Below are positions 25,710 to 34,850 of a stretch of DNA of 64,000 nt, in pieces. A program made the position numbers and the translations under genes. The notes beneath the pieces are model-generated. The model was not told the origin of the DNA. It saw only the letters and a list, made by a program, of their open reading frames with translations, and made no database searches. Source of the DNA: Bacillota bacterium. Lineage in GTDB: Bacteria > Bacillota > Clostridia > Oscillospirales > Ruminococcaceae. The stretch is taken from contig JAEZCT010000064.1 of the NCBI GenBank assembly GCA_023433405.1, positions 9,763 through 73,762 of the forward strand, written 5' to 3'. Positions within the stretch are counted from its first letter, which is position 1. Each line of letters begins with the position of its first letter.

Positions 25710-25883
25710 ATGAACAACAGCCGATATATCCCATGGGGTGAGAGCGAGATGAACGAGCTGCTAGAGTACCTAACACAAGTAAACGACAATTGGCAGGAAA
25801 AGAAAGTGCTGCACAGAATGCGCGATATCATAGCAATTGTGTTTTTTGCAATGCAGCGGATTACAGAGGAATTTACGGTATAG
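25710..25883 (+). pseudogene. Truncated transposase N terminus (ISAs1/H-repeat-like)
   Basis: A 57-codon frame reads MNELLEYLTQVND, QEKKVLHRMRDIIAIVFFA, which resembles the N-terminal region of ISAs1-family (H-repeat-associated) transposases, where a Leu-rich helix, a D-x-R-x-x-x-K region and a hydrophobic DI-x-x-IV-x-FA stretch precede the DDE domain. Similarity stops after FFAM and the frame ends at TAG, so it is at most a remnant. Recognition is from memory of the motif pattern. The 115-bp two-hairpin repeat starts four bases later. Confidence 0.4.
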
Positions 25884-25886
25884 CTT

Positions 25887-26004
25887 CTTACTTTTCTCGA
25901 ACAAGAAAAGTAAGCCGCCTGTCGGCGCGGGTGCCGACGTTCCAACAACTTGATGATGATTGCCTAAAAACCGACCATTTCACGAGGTTTATAATGTCGT
26001 TTTT
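25887..26004 (+). repeat. Two-hairpin repeat, copy 1
   Basis: Hairpin 1: CTTACTTTTCT (25887-25897) with AGAAAAGTAAG (25904-25914). Hairpin 2: GTCGGC-GCGGGT-GCCGAC (25921-25938). Then TTCCAACAACTTGATGAT and a looser tail. A second copy at 62165-62281 is identical for about 40 bases and shows a compensatory change in hairpin 1. Function unknown. The rest of the 25400-26262 gap holds only the MITEs and the transposase remnant. Confidence 0.75.
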
Positions 26005-26067
26005 GTAAATTTTAGTAAACTATATTTTATAAAAGGCTACAATTTATCATTTTTCTAACAACACTAA

Positions 26068-26168
26068 TACTATTCTCCGATAAAAGTGTTGATAAAAATC
26101 CGCGTCAAAATCCATAAATTAAAGATTTTGACGCGGATTTTTATACACTTTTTAATCGGAGAATAGTA
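26068..26168. mobile_element. 100-bp palindromic MITE (type A), copy 4
   Basis: 101 bp, the most symmetric copy: both ends read TACTATTCTCCGAT in from the terminus and both inner arms contain GATTTTGACGCGGATTTTTA or its complement. Flanked by TAA (26065-26067, 26169-26171). Confidence 0.93.
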
Positions 26169-26262
26169 TAAGTATAAGCACCGCACAGCTGCAAGAATTT
26201 TTGCCGCTGAGCGGTGCTATTTGTCTGCTGTGTTTTTTTCCAGTGGTAGCGCTGTTATGCCA

Positions 26263-28608
26263 CTATTTCTCCACCGATTGATAGATGGGTGCTATATCCT
26301 TTAAAAACGCGGGAGCCTTCGACTCGGGTATAATATATACGCTGACCATATGCGCAGAATCCAGGCTTAGGTCGGCTAAGCCGTTAGCCGCGTTCTCAAA
26401 GGCCACGGTGTAAAACCGCTCGCCTTCCTTCCGGTTATAATAAGGCACACTGACCCTTTCGAGCGCCTCGAGCCGAGCCAAGTCCGTAATTCGGTTTGAG
26501 GAGAAATAATAATCCATTTCATCCGACCATTGCCCGTCAATTGCCTTAAAATCGCCGGAATACATATCCGGGTTAAATTTAGTGTTGAAGAAATACAGCT
26601 CGGTCATGCTTACTGGGTAGTCGTTTGTACGGTAAACGCCGCCCCACCTCTCATTCGCATAGGCGGTACCAAGCGCCCAGTTTGATGATACGACCGGTCC
26701 CTCAAGCAGGTACGCTCCCCCAACGCCGCTTAAATCGGCGGTATTGGAAATATCCCAACCGAGGTCGCGCAGCACGGCAAGCAGATTGCTCTGGTAGGCA
26801 TAAACCCTAAGGCTGAAGCTATCCTCAATTACATTCCATTCCTCCGGAATTGTCGCGGGCAAGCCTGTGTCTTTGGCCCAAGACGTCGTGGAAATCGTAC
26901 CACCTGCATTAGATTCGTAGCGGGTATTAACCGTCAGGGTGAAAAGCTCTCGGGCGGAGGAGGTGAGCGTTTCGCTTTCCGGCATAGCGATAATATCCGC
27001 CTTCATCGCCTCCAGCAGCGTGCTTGCCTGCTCGGGGGTAAGCGACAGGGTTTGAGGGGAGGCAAGTGTCATATCCGAGCGGGTAATCCCTGTAATATTT
27101 TTGGGCGCAAGATAGCTTATTAAATTGCTTTTAAGACGAAACGCCGGGAGGGAATCGAGCACATACAGTTCGTCACGCGCTTGGATTGGCGTTTGCGAAA
27201 AATCGCGGGTTATCGTCCTGCCGTTCTTTAGGGTGTATGATATCCGGGTGGAGTTCATAATCAGGTCTTCGTGCCTTCCCTTGCGTATCTGCCCAAAGGA
27301 GTCGGCTCCTACAATCTTGGTGTGAATTTTAAGAGCCTCGGCAATAATTTCAGGCTCAGTAAAGCGGGATTCCGATGCCTGGTCCGTTTGTTGAAGCAAG
27401 TAGCTTAGTTTATAGTTTTGGTCGCTGCTTGTTCCCGTATAGCCTATGGTCACAGACGCAACATCTTGCGCCTTAGGTACACGGCTTGAAAACCCAAGCC
27501 CGCCGGTGTACACCGCGCCGGTAAATAATAAAATCGCCGCCGCCACAAAGGCAAACTGAAGGAGCATCCGGCGAAAGGTCTTAAACCCGCGGGCAAGGAT
27601 GGCTTCTGCGATAAAATAGACCACAAACGCGCCCAGCAAAAAGCCAAGGCTTGCGCATATCCAGTTATTTTCAATGGTGGCCGAAAACAACATAGAGACT
27701 AATATGCCCGCGATATAGGAGAAAATAAGCTTAACCGCCATCTGCATGACGCCGCCGGTACGGGAGTTGCCCGCCCGCTCGGTGTTTCTTCTGCGAAACA
27801 GATATAGGGCGGCGGCCATAATCAAACCTGCGGCAATGGGCCACCACAAAAAACTGGTGAGGGTATAATCCAGCGTACCGATGCTTGCAGAGCCGCCAAG
27901 CAGACGCGCCGCCGGTGTGCCGATGGGCGAAAGGTTAAGAATAACTTGAACGTCACCCGAGGCCGCATAGCCCGTCAGCGAAAACTGTAAAAAGGTGCGG
28001 TTTAACAGCAGCGCTATGCTGGGCGCGCCGCACATGGCAAGCGTAAACATTGCCGTATCAAACACCGTACCGGTATTGACGGCACAAAACACCGTAATGC
28101 AAAACACGGCGGCGGTATAGATAAAGATGGCACCCAGGTCATAAAGCCACGCCGGGCGGGTGTCCTGATATGCCTGCAAAAAGCCCTGCCCGATAAAAAA
28201 GATGCTGCCCGACAGCACAAAGGGCACAAGCAGCATGGTTAGTCCGCCCAGCGCCTTGCCAACCAGCAGGGATGCGCGTTTTACAGGCAATGCGCCGTAA
28301 ACGTCCATGGCCTGACGGTTGTGCATAAACGATGTAGTGATAAGCCCCACCACCAGCGCGCCGATGAGCGCGACAAACCAATAGAGCGTGAAGTTCCCCA
28401 TAGAGTAGGTTCCAACCCCAAATCCACCGCCGCTGCCCCCCGCATTCCTTTTTACGGCGAGCATCTGCAGGCTTTGCAGGATAAACGGCAGCGGGCCGGT
28501 TAAAAACAACAGCATAAATAGGGCGACCATCAGGCCGGTTCCCGACCGCAGGGTTTGCAGGTAAAGGCTGGCAAAGCGGCTCTTAGCCGATAATCTGGCT
28601 AAAGTCAT
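26263..28608 (-). CDS. ABC transporter permease (YtrC/D-like, large extracytoplasmic domain)
   Basis: About 781 residues. The first 390 residues hold roughly eight or nine spans (e.g. LMVALFMLLFLTGPLPFIL, LYWFVALIGALVVGLITTSF, LLVPFVLSGSIFFIGQGFL); the C-terminal half is a soluble, probably extracytoplasmic domain. MHNRQAMDVYGALPVKRASLLVGK is typical of ABC-2 permeases paired with YtrB-like ATPases. The start at 28608 has GGAGG nine bases upstream and overlaps the ATPase gene by 26 bases. Substrate unknown; such operons often answer cell-wall antibiotics. Confidence 0.82.
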   Translation of the reverse strand: MTLARLSAKSRFASLYLQTLRSGTGLMVALFMLLFLTGPLPFILQSLQMLAVKRNAGGSGGGFGVGTYSMGNFTLYWFVALIGALVVGLITTSFMHNRQAMDVYGALPVKRASLLVGKALGGLTMLLVPFVLSGSIFFIGQGFLQAYQDTRPAWLYDLGAIFIYTAAVFCITVFCAVNTGTVFDTAMFTLAMCGAPSIALLLNRTFLQFSLTGYAASGDVQVILNLSPIGTPAARLLGGSASIGTLDYTLTSFLWWPIAAGLIMAAALYLFRRRNTERAGNSRTGGVMQMAVKLIFSYIAGILVSMLFSATIENNWICASLGFLLGAFVVYFIAEAILARGFKTFRRMLLQFAFVAAAILLFTGAVYTGGLGFSSRVPKAQDVASVTIGYTGTSSDQNYKLSYLLQQTDQASESRFTEPEIIAEALKIHTKIVGADSFGQIRKGRHEDLIMNSTRISYTLKNGRTITRDFSQTPIQARDELYVLDSLPAFRLKSNLISYLAPKNITGITRSDMTLASPQTLSLTPEQASTLLEAMKADIIAMPESETLTSSARELFTLTVNTRYESNAGGTISTTSWAKDTGLPATIPEEWNVIEDSFSLRVYAYQSNLLAVLRDLGWDISNTADLSGVGGAYLLEGPVVSSNWALGTAYANERWGGVYRTNDYPVSMTELYFFNTKFNPDMYSGDFKAIDGQWSDEMDYYFSSNRITDLARLEALERVSVPYYNRKEGERFYTVAFENAANGLADLSLDSAHMVSVYIIPESKAPAFLKDIAPIYQSVEK

Positions 28609-29482
28609 AGCCGTTTTCCTCCATTTCATACAGGAATATCTCCTCGAGAGTCAGGGGCATAAGCTCCGCGAATAGGGGGCGAAGCTCGTTTAACTGCCCT
28701 TTTAGCACCTCGCGTTCCCCACGCAGCACCAGCGTAACCATACGCCCGCTCATCTCGGTTTTAAGGGGGGAGAGCGCCGCCAGCGCTTTTTCGGGCACCT
28801 CACCCTCAAAGGCCAGCTGCGCCTTGTGCATGGATTCCTTTAGGCTGTCGTAACCCCGCTCCAGCACAAGTCTCCCGAAGTGCAAAAGCCCCACCTTGGT
28901 GCACATGTCCTCAAGCTCCCGCAGGTTGTGGGAGGTTATGACGGTGGTCAGCCCCGTATCCACCGCCTTTTCGGCAAGTATACGCTTTATAAGCGCGCGC
29001 ATGACGGGGTCGAGCCCGTCAAACGCCTCGTCCAACAGCAAGAATTTGGGGTTGGTGCTAAGTGCCAGCAAAAGCGCGGCCTGCCGCTTCATTCCTTTTG
29101 AAAAGCTGTGTATCTTTTTTTTGCGGTCAAGGGGGAATATGCCGCAAAGCCTTTGGTAGGTAGCTTCATCCCATCCGGAATAATACCGGCGGTAGAACAC
29201 CGCCATATTATCAATAGTGTGCTGATTAAAAAAATACGGCTCGTCGCTGACAAAAAAGATGCTGTCCTTAAGCGATGTATTCTCAAAGGTATCCTCATCC
29301 CCAATTCGTGTGGTACCGCCGTCGGCGCGGTACACCCCCGCAATGATGCGCAGCAGCGTGGATTTGCCCGAGCCGTTGGAGCCTATCAGCCCGTAAACGC
29401 CGCCATCCTCCACCCGCAGGGTTACCCCCGAAAGCGCCTTGGTTTCTTCAAACAGCTTGGTGACCTCGTTTAATGCTATCAC
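28583..29482 (-). CDS. ABC transporter ATP-binding protein (YtrB-like)
   Basis: 299 residues with Walker A (GSNGSGKST near residue 34), a Q-loop replaced by VSDEPYFF, a signature reading FSKGMKRQ in place of LSGGQ, Walker B (FLLLDEAFDGLD) and the switch His (TSHNLRE). This matches single-domain ATPases of GntR/YtrA-linked ABC systems. It overlaps the regulator gene by four bases (ATGA) and the permease by 26, so the three are translationally coupled. Confidence 0.93.
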   Translation of the reverse strand: MIALNEVTKLFEETKALSGVTLRVEDGGVYGLIGSNGSGKSTLLRIIAGVYRADGGTTRIGDEDTFENTSLKDSIFFVSDEPYFFNQHTIDNMAVFYRRYYSGWDEATYQRLCGIFPLDRKKKIHSFSKGMKRQAALLLALSTNPKFLLLDEAFDGLDPVMRALIKRILAEKAVDTGLTTVITSHNLRELEDMCTKVGLLHFGRLVLERGYDSLKESMHKAQLAFEGEVPEKALAALSPLKTEMSGRMVTLVLRGEREVLKGQLNELRPLFAELMPLTLEEIFLYEMEENGYDFSQIIG

Positions 29483-29856
29483 TGTGCCTTTCCCTCCCTG
29501 TACGCCTCTTCCACAATCGAGACAGCGTCTTCCTTATTAATATTTACCAGCTTGCAGGCATTACACGCATGAATTAGCAGCTGGGTCGCCTCATTTTGCA
29601 GCCGCGCGCTTTTTGCTACGCCCTCGCTGATAAAGCTGCCCCGCCCTGGGCTTGAGTAGACATACCCATCCCGCTCCAGCTCCTGGTATGCCTTTTGCAC
29701 TGTATTGGGGTTAATCGTAAGCTCCCTTGCCAGTGAGCGCACCGATGGCAGCTGCTCGTTGGGCTCTAGCAGGCCAAGTACAGCCAAGCGCAGGATGTTC
29801 TCCTTTAGCTGCTCATAGATGGGCTTGCGGCTGGTTAGATCAATAGATATTAACAC
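29479..29856 (-). CDS. GntR-family regulator, YtrA subfamily
   Basis: About 125 residues: winged helix (KPIYEQLKENILRLAVLGLLEPNEQLPSVRSLARELTINPNTVQKAYQELERDGYVYSSPGRGSFIS) and a short C-terminal dimerisation helix region, the mark of YtrA regulators, which lack a large effector domain. The start is GTG at 29856 after GTGAGG; the frame upstream has no family similarity. First gene of a regulator-ATPase-permease operon it probably represses. Confidence 0.92.
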   Translation of the reverse strand: MLISIDLTSRKPIYEQLKENILRLAVLGLLEPNEQLPSVRSLARELTINPNTVQKAYQELERDGYVYSSPGRGSFISEGVAKSARLQNEATQLLIHACNACKLVNINKEDAVSIVEEAYREGKAQ

Positions 29857-29911
29857 GTTATTCCTCACCCTCTTTCGGTTTGTTTTGTTATATTGTCCGG
29901 TTATGCGCCTT

Positions 29912-29924
29912 AACTGTACTAGTT
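29912..29924. promoter_or_regulatory. Possible YtrA-type operator
   Basis: AACTGTACTAGTT, with AACT/AGTT inverted ends around GTACT, lies about 60 bases before the GntR gene start. It is the only clear dyad in that leader. Family operators contain similar GTAC cores, but this site is a guess. Confidence 0.3.
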
Positions 29925-29982
29925 GTTTTAATACACATATTGTACCCGCCAAAGCAGACGTTGTCAAGCCATACTTATGTAA

Positions 29983-30082
29983 TACTATTCTCCGATAAAA
30001 GCGTTGATAAAAATCCGCGTCAAAATCCATTAATTTAAGATTTTTACTTAATTTTTATACACTTTTTAATCGGATAATAGTA
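29983..30082. mobile_element. 100-bp palindromic MITE (type A), copy 5
   Basis: 100 bp, TACTATTCTCC to GGATAATAGTA, flanked by TAA (29980-29982, 30083-30085). Nearly identical to the copy at 3089, with a few arm changes. Confidence 0.92.
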
Positions 30083-30189
30083 TAAACAGAAAAATCGCTC
30101 TTACGAATTAAGTTTAAGCCGGAGAGACAGCCGGCTAGAGTCACACCGCAAAATGATCAAAAACCAGTATGTGAAAGCATATATAAAAT

Positions 30190-30230
30190 AATAAAGACGG
30201 ACAACTCCTGTTTGGTCAGGCTTTGTCCGT
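30190..30230 (-). terminator. Terminator of the LacI-type gene
   Basis: Minus strand ACGGACAA (30223-30230) pairs with TTGTCCGT (30197-30204) around an inner CCTG/CAGG stem, followed by CTTTATTATTTTA. Confidence 0.75.
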
Positions 30231-30249
30231 TTAAGAAGCTTGATAATCA

Positions 30250-31296
30250 TTATTGGTCATAAAGCAGCGAATGCTCCCTGCGGTGGGCGGGCGGCGCGGT
30301 TGAAGCGCGCACCACTAGGTTCGGCAAAAAGACGCGCTGTATGCATTCGGTCTCTCTGCTTAACAGCTCAATCATCGCCCGAGCGGCGGCCTCCCCCATC
30401 TCCTGTACCGGCTGCCTTACGGTTGTAAGTGGAATGGCCATATACTGGCAGAACACCTCGTCGTCAAACCCTATTATCGAGAGATCCGCCGGTATTTTTC
30501 TCCCGGCCTCGGTTGTGCGGCGGATAAACGAAAGCGCCATCATATCATTAAAGGAGAAAACGGCGGTCACATTCTTTTGTAAAAAATAGTCGGCGGCAAG
30601 GGCGCCCGAGTCAAATTGATAATCCCCTTCAAAGCACATGCTCTCGTGAAACGGGAGCTCCTCCTCCCGCAGCGCCTTTTTTGCGCCCTTTAAGCGCGCT
30701 GTGGATAGTAGAGAGTGTTTAGGTCCGGTGATGAACCCGATTTGGCGGTGCCCCTCATCCAGCAGGTGACGCACCGCTATATAGCCGCCCAGCTGATTAT
30801 CCAGCGAAACGGAGCTTGCCCCCGCAAAGCGGGACGGGTGGTCAATAAGCACCACGGGTATCCCCGCGCCGCGGATGGTCATACAGGTCTTTTCCACCTC
30901 CTGTTCCGAAATTCCGCTGGAAAACAGGTACAGGATACCATCCACGCCCTTGTCGAGGAGCATCTCTATGTTTTCCGCATCCCGCTCGCGCTGGTGCCAG
31001 GAGTTGCAGAGAATAATATGAAAGCCGCTTTGCGCGGCCTTATCCTCAATGGCCTTAACAAGCCGCGCAAAGAATGGGTTGGTAATATCCGGCACCACCA
31101 CCCCGATAATTCTTGTTTGGCGTTTTACAAGGCCTACGGCAAGCTGGTTTGGGCGGTAATGAAGCTCGCGGGCGGCAGAAAGCACCAGCTCACGCGTTCT
31201 TTGGGGAATTTTGTTCGGTTTGCCGTTAAGCACAAGGGATACGGTCGTAACCGATAATCCGGTTTTCTTGGCAATATCCTTAATCGTTGTACGCAA
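30250..31296 (-). CDS. LacI/GalR-family transcription regulator
   Basis: About 348 residues: helix-turn-helix TIKDIAKKTGLSVTTVSLVLNGKPNKIPQRTRELV, hinge ELHYRPNQLA, then a periplasmic-binding-protein-like effector domain (IIGVVVPDITNPFFARLVKAIE ... LSIIGFDDEVFCQYMAIPLTTVRQP). The start is taken as TTG at 31296 with GGGGAGG eight bases upstream; an ATG at 31329 has no usable ribosome site. Divergent from the GH2 beta-galactosidase gene, its likely target, with a galactoside as probable effector. Confidence 0.94.
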   Translation of the reverse strand: MRTTIKDIAKKTGLSVTTVSLVLNGKPNKIPQRTRELVLSAARELHYRPNQLAVGLVKRQTRIIGVVVPDITNPFFARLVKAIEDKAAQSGFHIILCNSWHQRERDAENIEMLLDKGVDGILYLFSSGISEQEVEKTCMTIRGAGIPVVLIDHPSRFAGASSVSLDNQLGGYIAVRHLLDEGHRQIGFITGPKHSLLSTARLKGAKKALREEELPFHESMCFEGDYQFDSGALAADYFLQKNVTAVFSFNDMMALSFIRRTTEAGRKIPADLSIIGFDDEVFCQYMAIPLTTVRQPVQEMGEAAARAMIELLSRETECIQRVFLPNLVVRASTAPPAHRREHSLLYDQ

Positions 31297-31423
31297 GGCG
31301 AAGCCCTCCCCGTGCGCCGATAACTCCATCCTGCATGAAAGCTGTCAACGAATTATTCCAGCGAGTTTTCCAGATGTTTGTCGCGGCTTTGTTTGCCAAT
31401 TTGACATAAACTATTATAACCCT

Positions 31424-31452
31424 ATTGTAAAAGTCGCAGACATGATTGTCAA
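31424..31452 (-). promoter_or_regulatory. Promoter of the LacI-type gene
   Basis: Minus-strand TTGACA (31447-31452), 17 bases, TACAAT (31424-31429): near-consensus, with a leader of about 120 bases. Confidence 0.8.
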
Positions 31453-31581
31453 GAAACTATCATGCCCTTTATTCGACAAAAAAAGTCATATTATAAACTG
31501 CACCGCATGCGCTATTGTCCTTTTTCCTTCGTTATTGCTCTAATATGCGTCAAAAAGGCTGGTAAATGATGAAATTATCCA

Positions 31582-31611
31582 TTGCTACGCACTTTGAGGG
31601 GTTGCTATAAT
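31582..31611 (+). promoter_or_regulatory. Beta-galactosidase operon promoter
   Basis: TTGCTA (31582-31587), 18-base spacer and TATAAT (31606-31611) preceded by TGC, giving an extended -10. It lies about 120 bases before the GH2 start. No clear LacI-type dyad with a central CG was found between the divergent genes. Confidence 0.7.
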
Positions 31612-31730
31612 AACTTTGTGTCGTTTTATGCCTGAACACCGAAATCTGTGAAGTATTATAAGCAGGGTAGCTTACTTTATGGTTTTCCAGCATTAACAGC
31701 CTTTATGGGATGGCTCGGAAAGGAATTATT

Positions 31731-34700
31731 ATGTCAAGCTTTGATTACGCTATTGTAAAAAAACCCGAGTGCTTTGAGCAAAACCGCCTTGCGGCGCATT
31801 CCGACCACCGGTACTACGCCACGTCAGAGGAGGCGCGGCAGGGGGGAGACGGCAGCTTTCGCCATTCTCTGAGCGGCTTGTGGAAGTTCGCATATGCCGT
31901 AAACTATCACGCGGCCATCCAGGGCTTTGAGGCTGGAGATTATGACTGCAAGGGCTGGGCGGATATCCGCGTGCCCGCGCATATTCAGCTGGAGGGCTAC
32001 GACGCGCCCCAGTATGCCAATGTACAATACCCTTGGGACGGACGGGAGCAGATAGCGCCGGGGGAAATCCCCGAACGCTTTAACCCTGTGGCAAGCTATG
32101 TTAAATATTTTACTTTGCCCGAGAAGATGCGCTCGGGGCCTGTCTTTCTCTCGTTTCAAGGGGTGGAGAGCGGTATGGCGCTATGGCTCAACGGCAGCTA
32201 TGTGGGCTACAGCGAGGACAGCTTTACCCCCCACGAGTTTGAGCTGACCCCTTTTTTAAAGGATGGGGAGAACAAGCTTGCGGTGCAGGTGTTTAAATGG
32301 ACGGCGGGCAGCTGGTGTGAGGACCAGGACTTCTTCCGCTTCTCCGGCATCTATCGGGATGTTTTTTTGTACACCACGCCGGCGACGCATATCGCGGATA
32401 TAAAGACCCAAACCCCTCTCGCCGACGATTTCTCCGCCGGTGAGCTTTCCCTTCTGCTTACGGCCACAGGCGGCGGCAGGGTGACGGCGGTTTTAAGGGA
32501 CGCCATGGATACCGTTGTTGCCGAACAAACCGCGCTGCTGTCAGAGCAGGTTAACCTGCGCCTTGCCGTCCAAACCCCGCAGCTTTGGAGCGCGGAGCGC
32601 CCCGCGCTGTACGACCTATGTTTGACCGTAAGCGACGACAGCGGTGCGGTTACAGAGGTGATAACACAACAGGTGGGCTTTCGCCGGTTTGAAATTAAGG
32701 ACAGCATCATGCTCCTTAACGGCAAGCGCATTGTGTTTAAGGGGGTCAACCGCCACGAGTTCAGCTCCAAGGGGGGCAGGCATGTCACCGAGGCGGAGAT
32801 GCTCACCGATATCCTGACCATGAAGCGCAACAACATCAATGCCATCCGCACCAGCCATTATCCCAACGATTCCCGTCTTTATGCGCTGTGCGACCGCTAC
32901 GGCCTGTATGTGGTGGATGAAACAAACCTTGAAACCCACGGCTCCTGGGAACCGGTGGTGCGTAAGGTGGAGCCTATTGAAAACGCTGTACCGGGTAACC
33001 GACCGGAATGGCAGGGACTGCTGCTGGACCGGGTAAACTCCATCTACCAGCGGGATAAAAACCATGCCTGTGTGCTCATTTGGTCCTGCGGCAACGAGAG
33101 CTTCGGCGGCTCCGATATCTATGAGATGAGCCGGCTGTTCCGCAAGCTAGACCCCACCCGCCCCGTGCATTACGAGGGTGTGTTTAACGACCGCCGGTTC
33201 CCAGAAACCAGCGATATCGAAAGCCAGATGTACACCCCGGCCGACAAGATTGCCGAATATTTAAAAAACGACCGCTCCAAGCCATTTATCTGCTGCGAAT
33301 ACGCCCATGCCATGGGCAACTCCTGCGGCGCGATGCACAAGTATACCGACCTGACAGACACCGAGCCGCTGTACCAGGGCGGCTTTATCTGGGATTATAT
33401 TGACCAGTCTATTACCAAAAAGAACCGTTATGGCGAGGAGTTTGAGGCCTACGGCGGTGATTTCGACGACCGTCCCTGCGACTACAACTTCAGCGGCAAC
33501 GGCATTGTTTATGGCGGCGACCGCTCCCCCTCTCCCAAAATGAACGAGGTGAAGTTTAATTACCAAAGCATTGCGGTTACGGTGGATATGAAAACGCTTG
33601 CGGTTACCGTAAAAAACAAGCACCTGTTTACCTCCACCGCGGAGTATGACTGCCTTGTGTATCTGCACAGGGACGGAAGCCTATTAAACCAAACCACACT
33701 CGACACCTGTGTTCCGCCACTCGGCGAGCAGACCTACTCTCTGCCGCTTGCCATACCCACCCAGGCGGGAGAGTATTGCATAACCGTTTCGTTTGTTCTA
33801 AGGGAGGATGTGCTGTGGGCGAATAAGGGGCATGAGGTTGCCTTTGGGCAGGGCGTCACCAAGGTTACAAAGCCCACCGCCCATGCCGCGACACCCTTTG
33901 AGGTGGTATACGGCAAGCTGAATATTGGTGTGCGGGGAGCGGGCTTTGACGTGCTGTTTTCCTACCTCGACGGGGGTATGGTTTCCTACCGGTATGGCGG
34001 TAAGGAGCTGCTAAAGGCCATTCCCATGCCCAGCTTCTGGCGTGCACCCATTGATAACGACCGCGGCTCCCTTATGCCCGCCCGTTACGCCCAATGGAAG
34101 GTTGCAAGCCTCTACCTGAGCCACAAGAATGCAGCAAACGGCGCCTCTTGCCCGCCTGAGGTAACAGTAAACAGCGACTGTGCGGTGATTACCTACCGTT
34201 ACCAAATGCCCACTACCCCCGCTGCCGACTGTACGTTAAGCTATGCGGTATACGGGGACGGCAGCATTAAAACCACGCTGTGCTATAACCCCGTTAAGGA
34301 GCTTGGGGATATGCCCGAATTTGGCGTAATGTTTAAGTTCGACGCGGGTTATAACCGGCTGCGCTGGTACGGCCTTGGGCCGGATGAGACCTACGCCGAC
34401 CGCAACAGGGGCGCAAAGCTTGGCATATACGCAAACTCTGTGGCGGAAAATATGGCGAAATACCTGGTGCCGCAGGAATGCGGCAACAAAACCGGCGTGC
34501 GTTGGGCGGAGCTTACCGACAGGCAGGGGCGCGGCATTCTGTTTACCGGCAATGACCTGTATTTTTCCGCCCTGCCTTACACTCCCCACGAGCTGGAGAA
34601 CGCGCGGCACCCCTATGAGCTTGCGCGGGTGCATTACACCGTGGTGCGGGTCGCGCTGAGCCAGATGGGTGTGGGCGGCGACAATAGCTGGGGTGCGCAA

Positions 34701-34769
34701 ACCCATGGCGAGTACCTGCTGGATGTTAACCGCCCGCTTACCTTCTCATTTTGCTTTCAGGGCATTTGA
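31731..34769 (+). CDS. lacZ: Beta-galactosidase, GH2 (LacZ type)
   Basis: About 1012 residues with the five-domain LacZ layout: N-terminal sugar-binding domain (PAHIQLEGYDAPQYANVQYPWDG), Ig-like domains, and a TIM barrel with KGVNRHEF, the acid/base Glu in IWSCGNES and the nucleophile Glu in ICCEYAHAMGNS, then the C-terminal beta domain (MPSFWRAPIDNDRG, GLGPDETYADR). The start at 31731 (MSSFDYAI) has AAAGGA six bases upstream. No signal peptide, so the enzyme is cytoplasmic and acts on imported galactosides. First gene of a pair with the GH42 enzyme. Confidence 0.96.
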   Translation: MSSFDYAIVKKPECFEQNRLAAHSDHRYYATSEEARQGGDGSFRHSLSGLWKFAYAVNYHAAIQGFEAGDYDCKGWADIRVPAHIQLEGYDAPQYANVQYPWDGREQIAPGEIPERFNPVASYVKYFTLPEKMRSGPVFLSFQGVESGMALWLNGSYVGYSEDSFTPHEFELTPFLKDGENKLAVQVFKWTAGSWCEDQDFFRFSGIYRDVFLYTTPATHIADIKTQTPLADDFSAGELSLLLTATGGGRVTAVLRDAMDTVVAEQTALLSEQVNLRLAVQTPQLWSAERPALYDLCLTVSDDSGAVTEVITQQVGFRRFEIKDSIMLLNGKRIVFKGVNRHEFSSKGGRHVTEAEMLTDILTMKRNNINAIRTSHYPNDSRLYALCDRYGLYVVDETNLETHGSWEPVVRKVEPIENAVPGNRPEWQGLLLDRVNSIYQRDKNHACVLIWSCGNESFGGSDIYEMSRLFRKLDPTRPVHYEGVFNDRRFPETSDIESQMYTPADKIAEYLKNDRSKPFICCEYAHAMGNSCGAMHKYTDLTDTEPLYQGGFIWDYIDQSITKKNRYGEEFEAYGGDFDDRPCDYNFSGNGIVYGGDRSPSPKMNEVKFNYQSIAVTVDMKTLAVTVKNKHLFTSTAEYDCLVYLHRDGSLLNQTTLDTCVPPLGEQTYSLPLAIPTQAGEYCITVSFVLREDVLWANKGHEVAFGQGVTKVTKPTAHAATPFEVVYGKLNIGVRGAGFDVLFSYLDGGMVSYRYGGKELLKAIPMPSFWRAPIDNDRGSLMPARYAQWKVASLYLSHKNAANGASCPPEVTVNSDCAVITYRYQMPTTPAADCTLSYAVYGDGSIKTTLCYNPVKELGDMPEFGVMFKFDAGYNRLRWYGLGPDETYADRNRGAKLGIYANSVAENMAKYLVPQECGNKTGVRWAELTDRQGRGILFTGNDLYFSALPYTPHELENARHPYELARVHYTVVRVALSQMGVGGDNSWGAQTHGEYLLDVNRPLTFSFCFQGI

Positions 34770-34850
34770 CGGTGGTCAGGCAGGTTTTTCCGTTTATTCC
34801 ACGGACTGAGCATAGATCTTGGATCGCGCAAGCAAGGAGAAAAGGTACCA

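Noticed and set aside
31297..31730. Catabolite (cre) or LacI operators between the divergent LacI and GH2 genes
   Set aside because: Candidate 14-mers such as the one around TGTCAACGAATTAT miss too many cre positions, and no convincing central-CG dyad was found.
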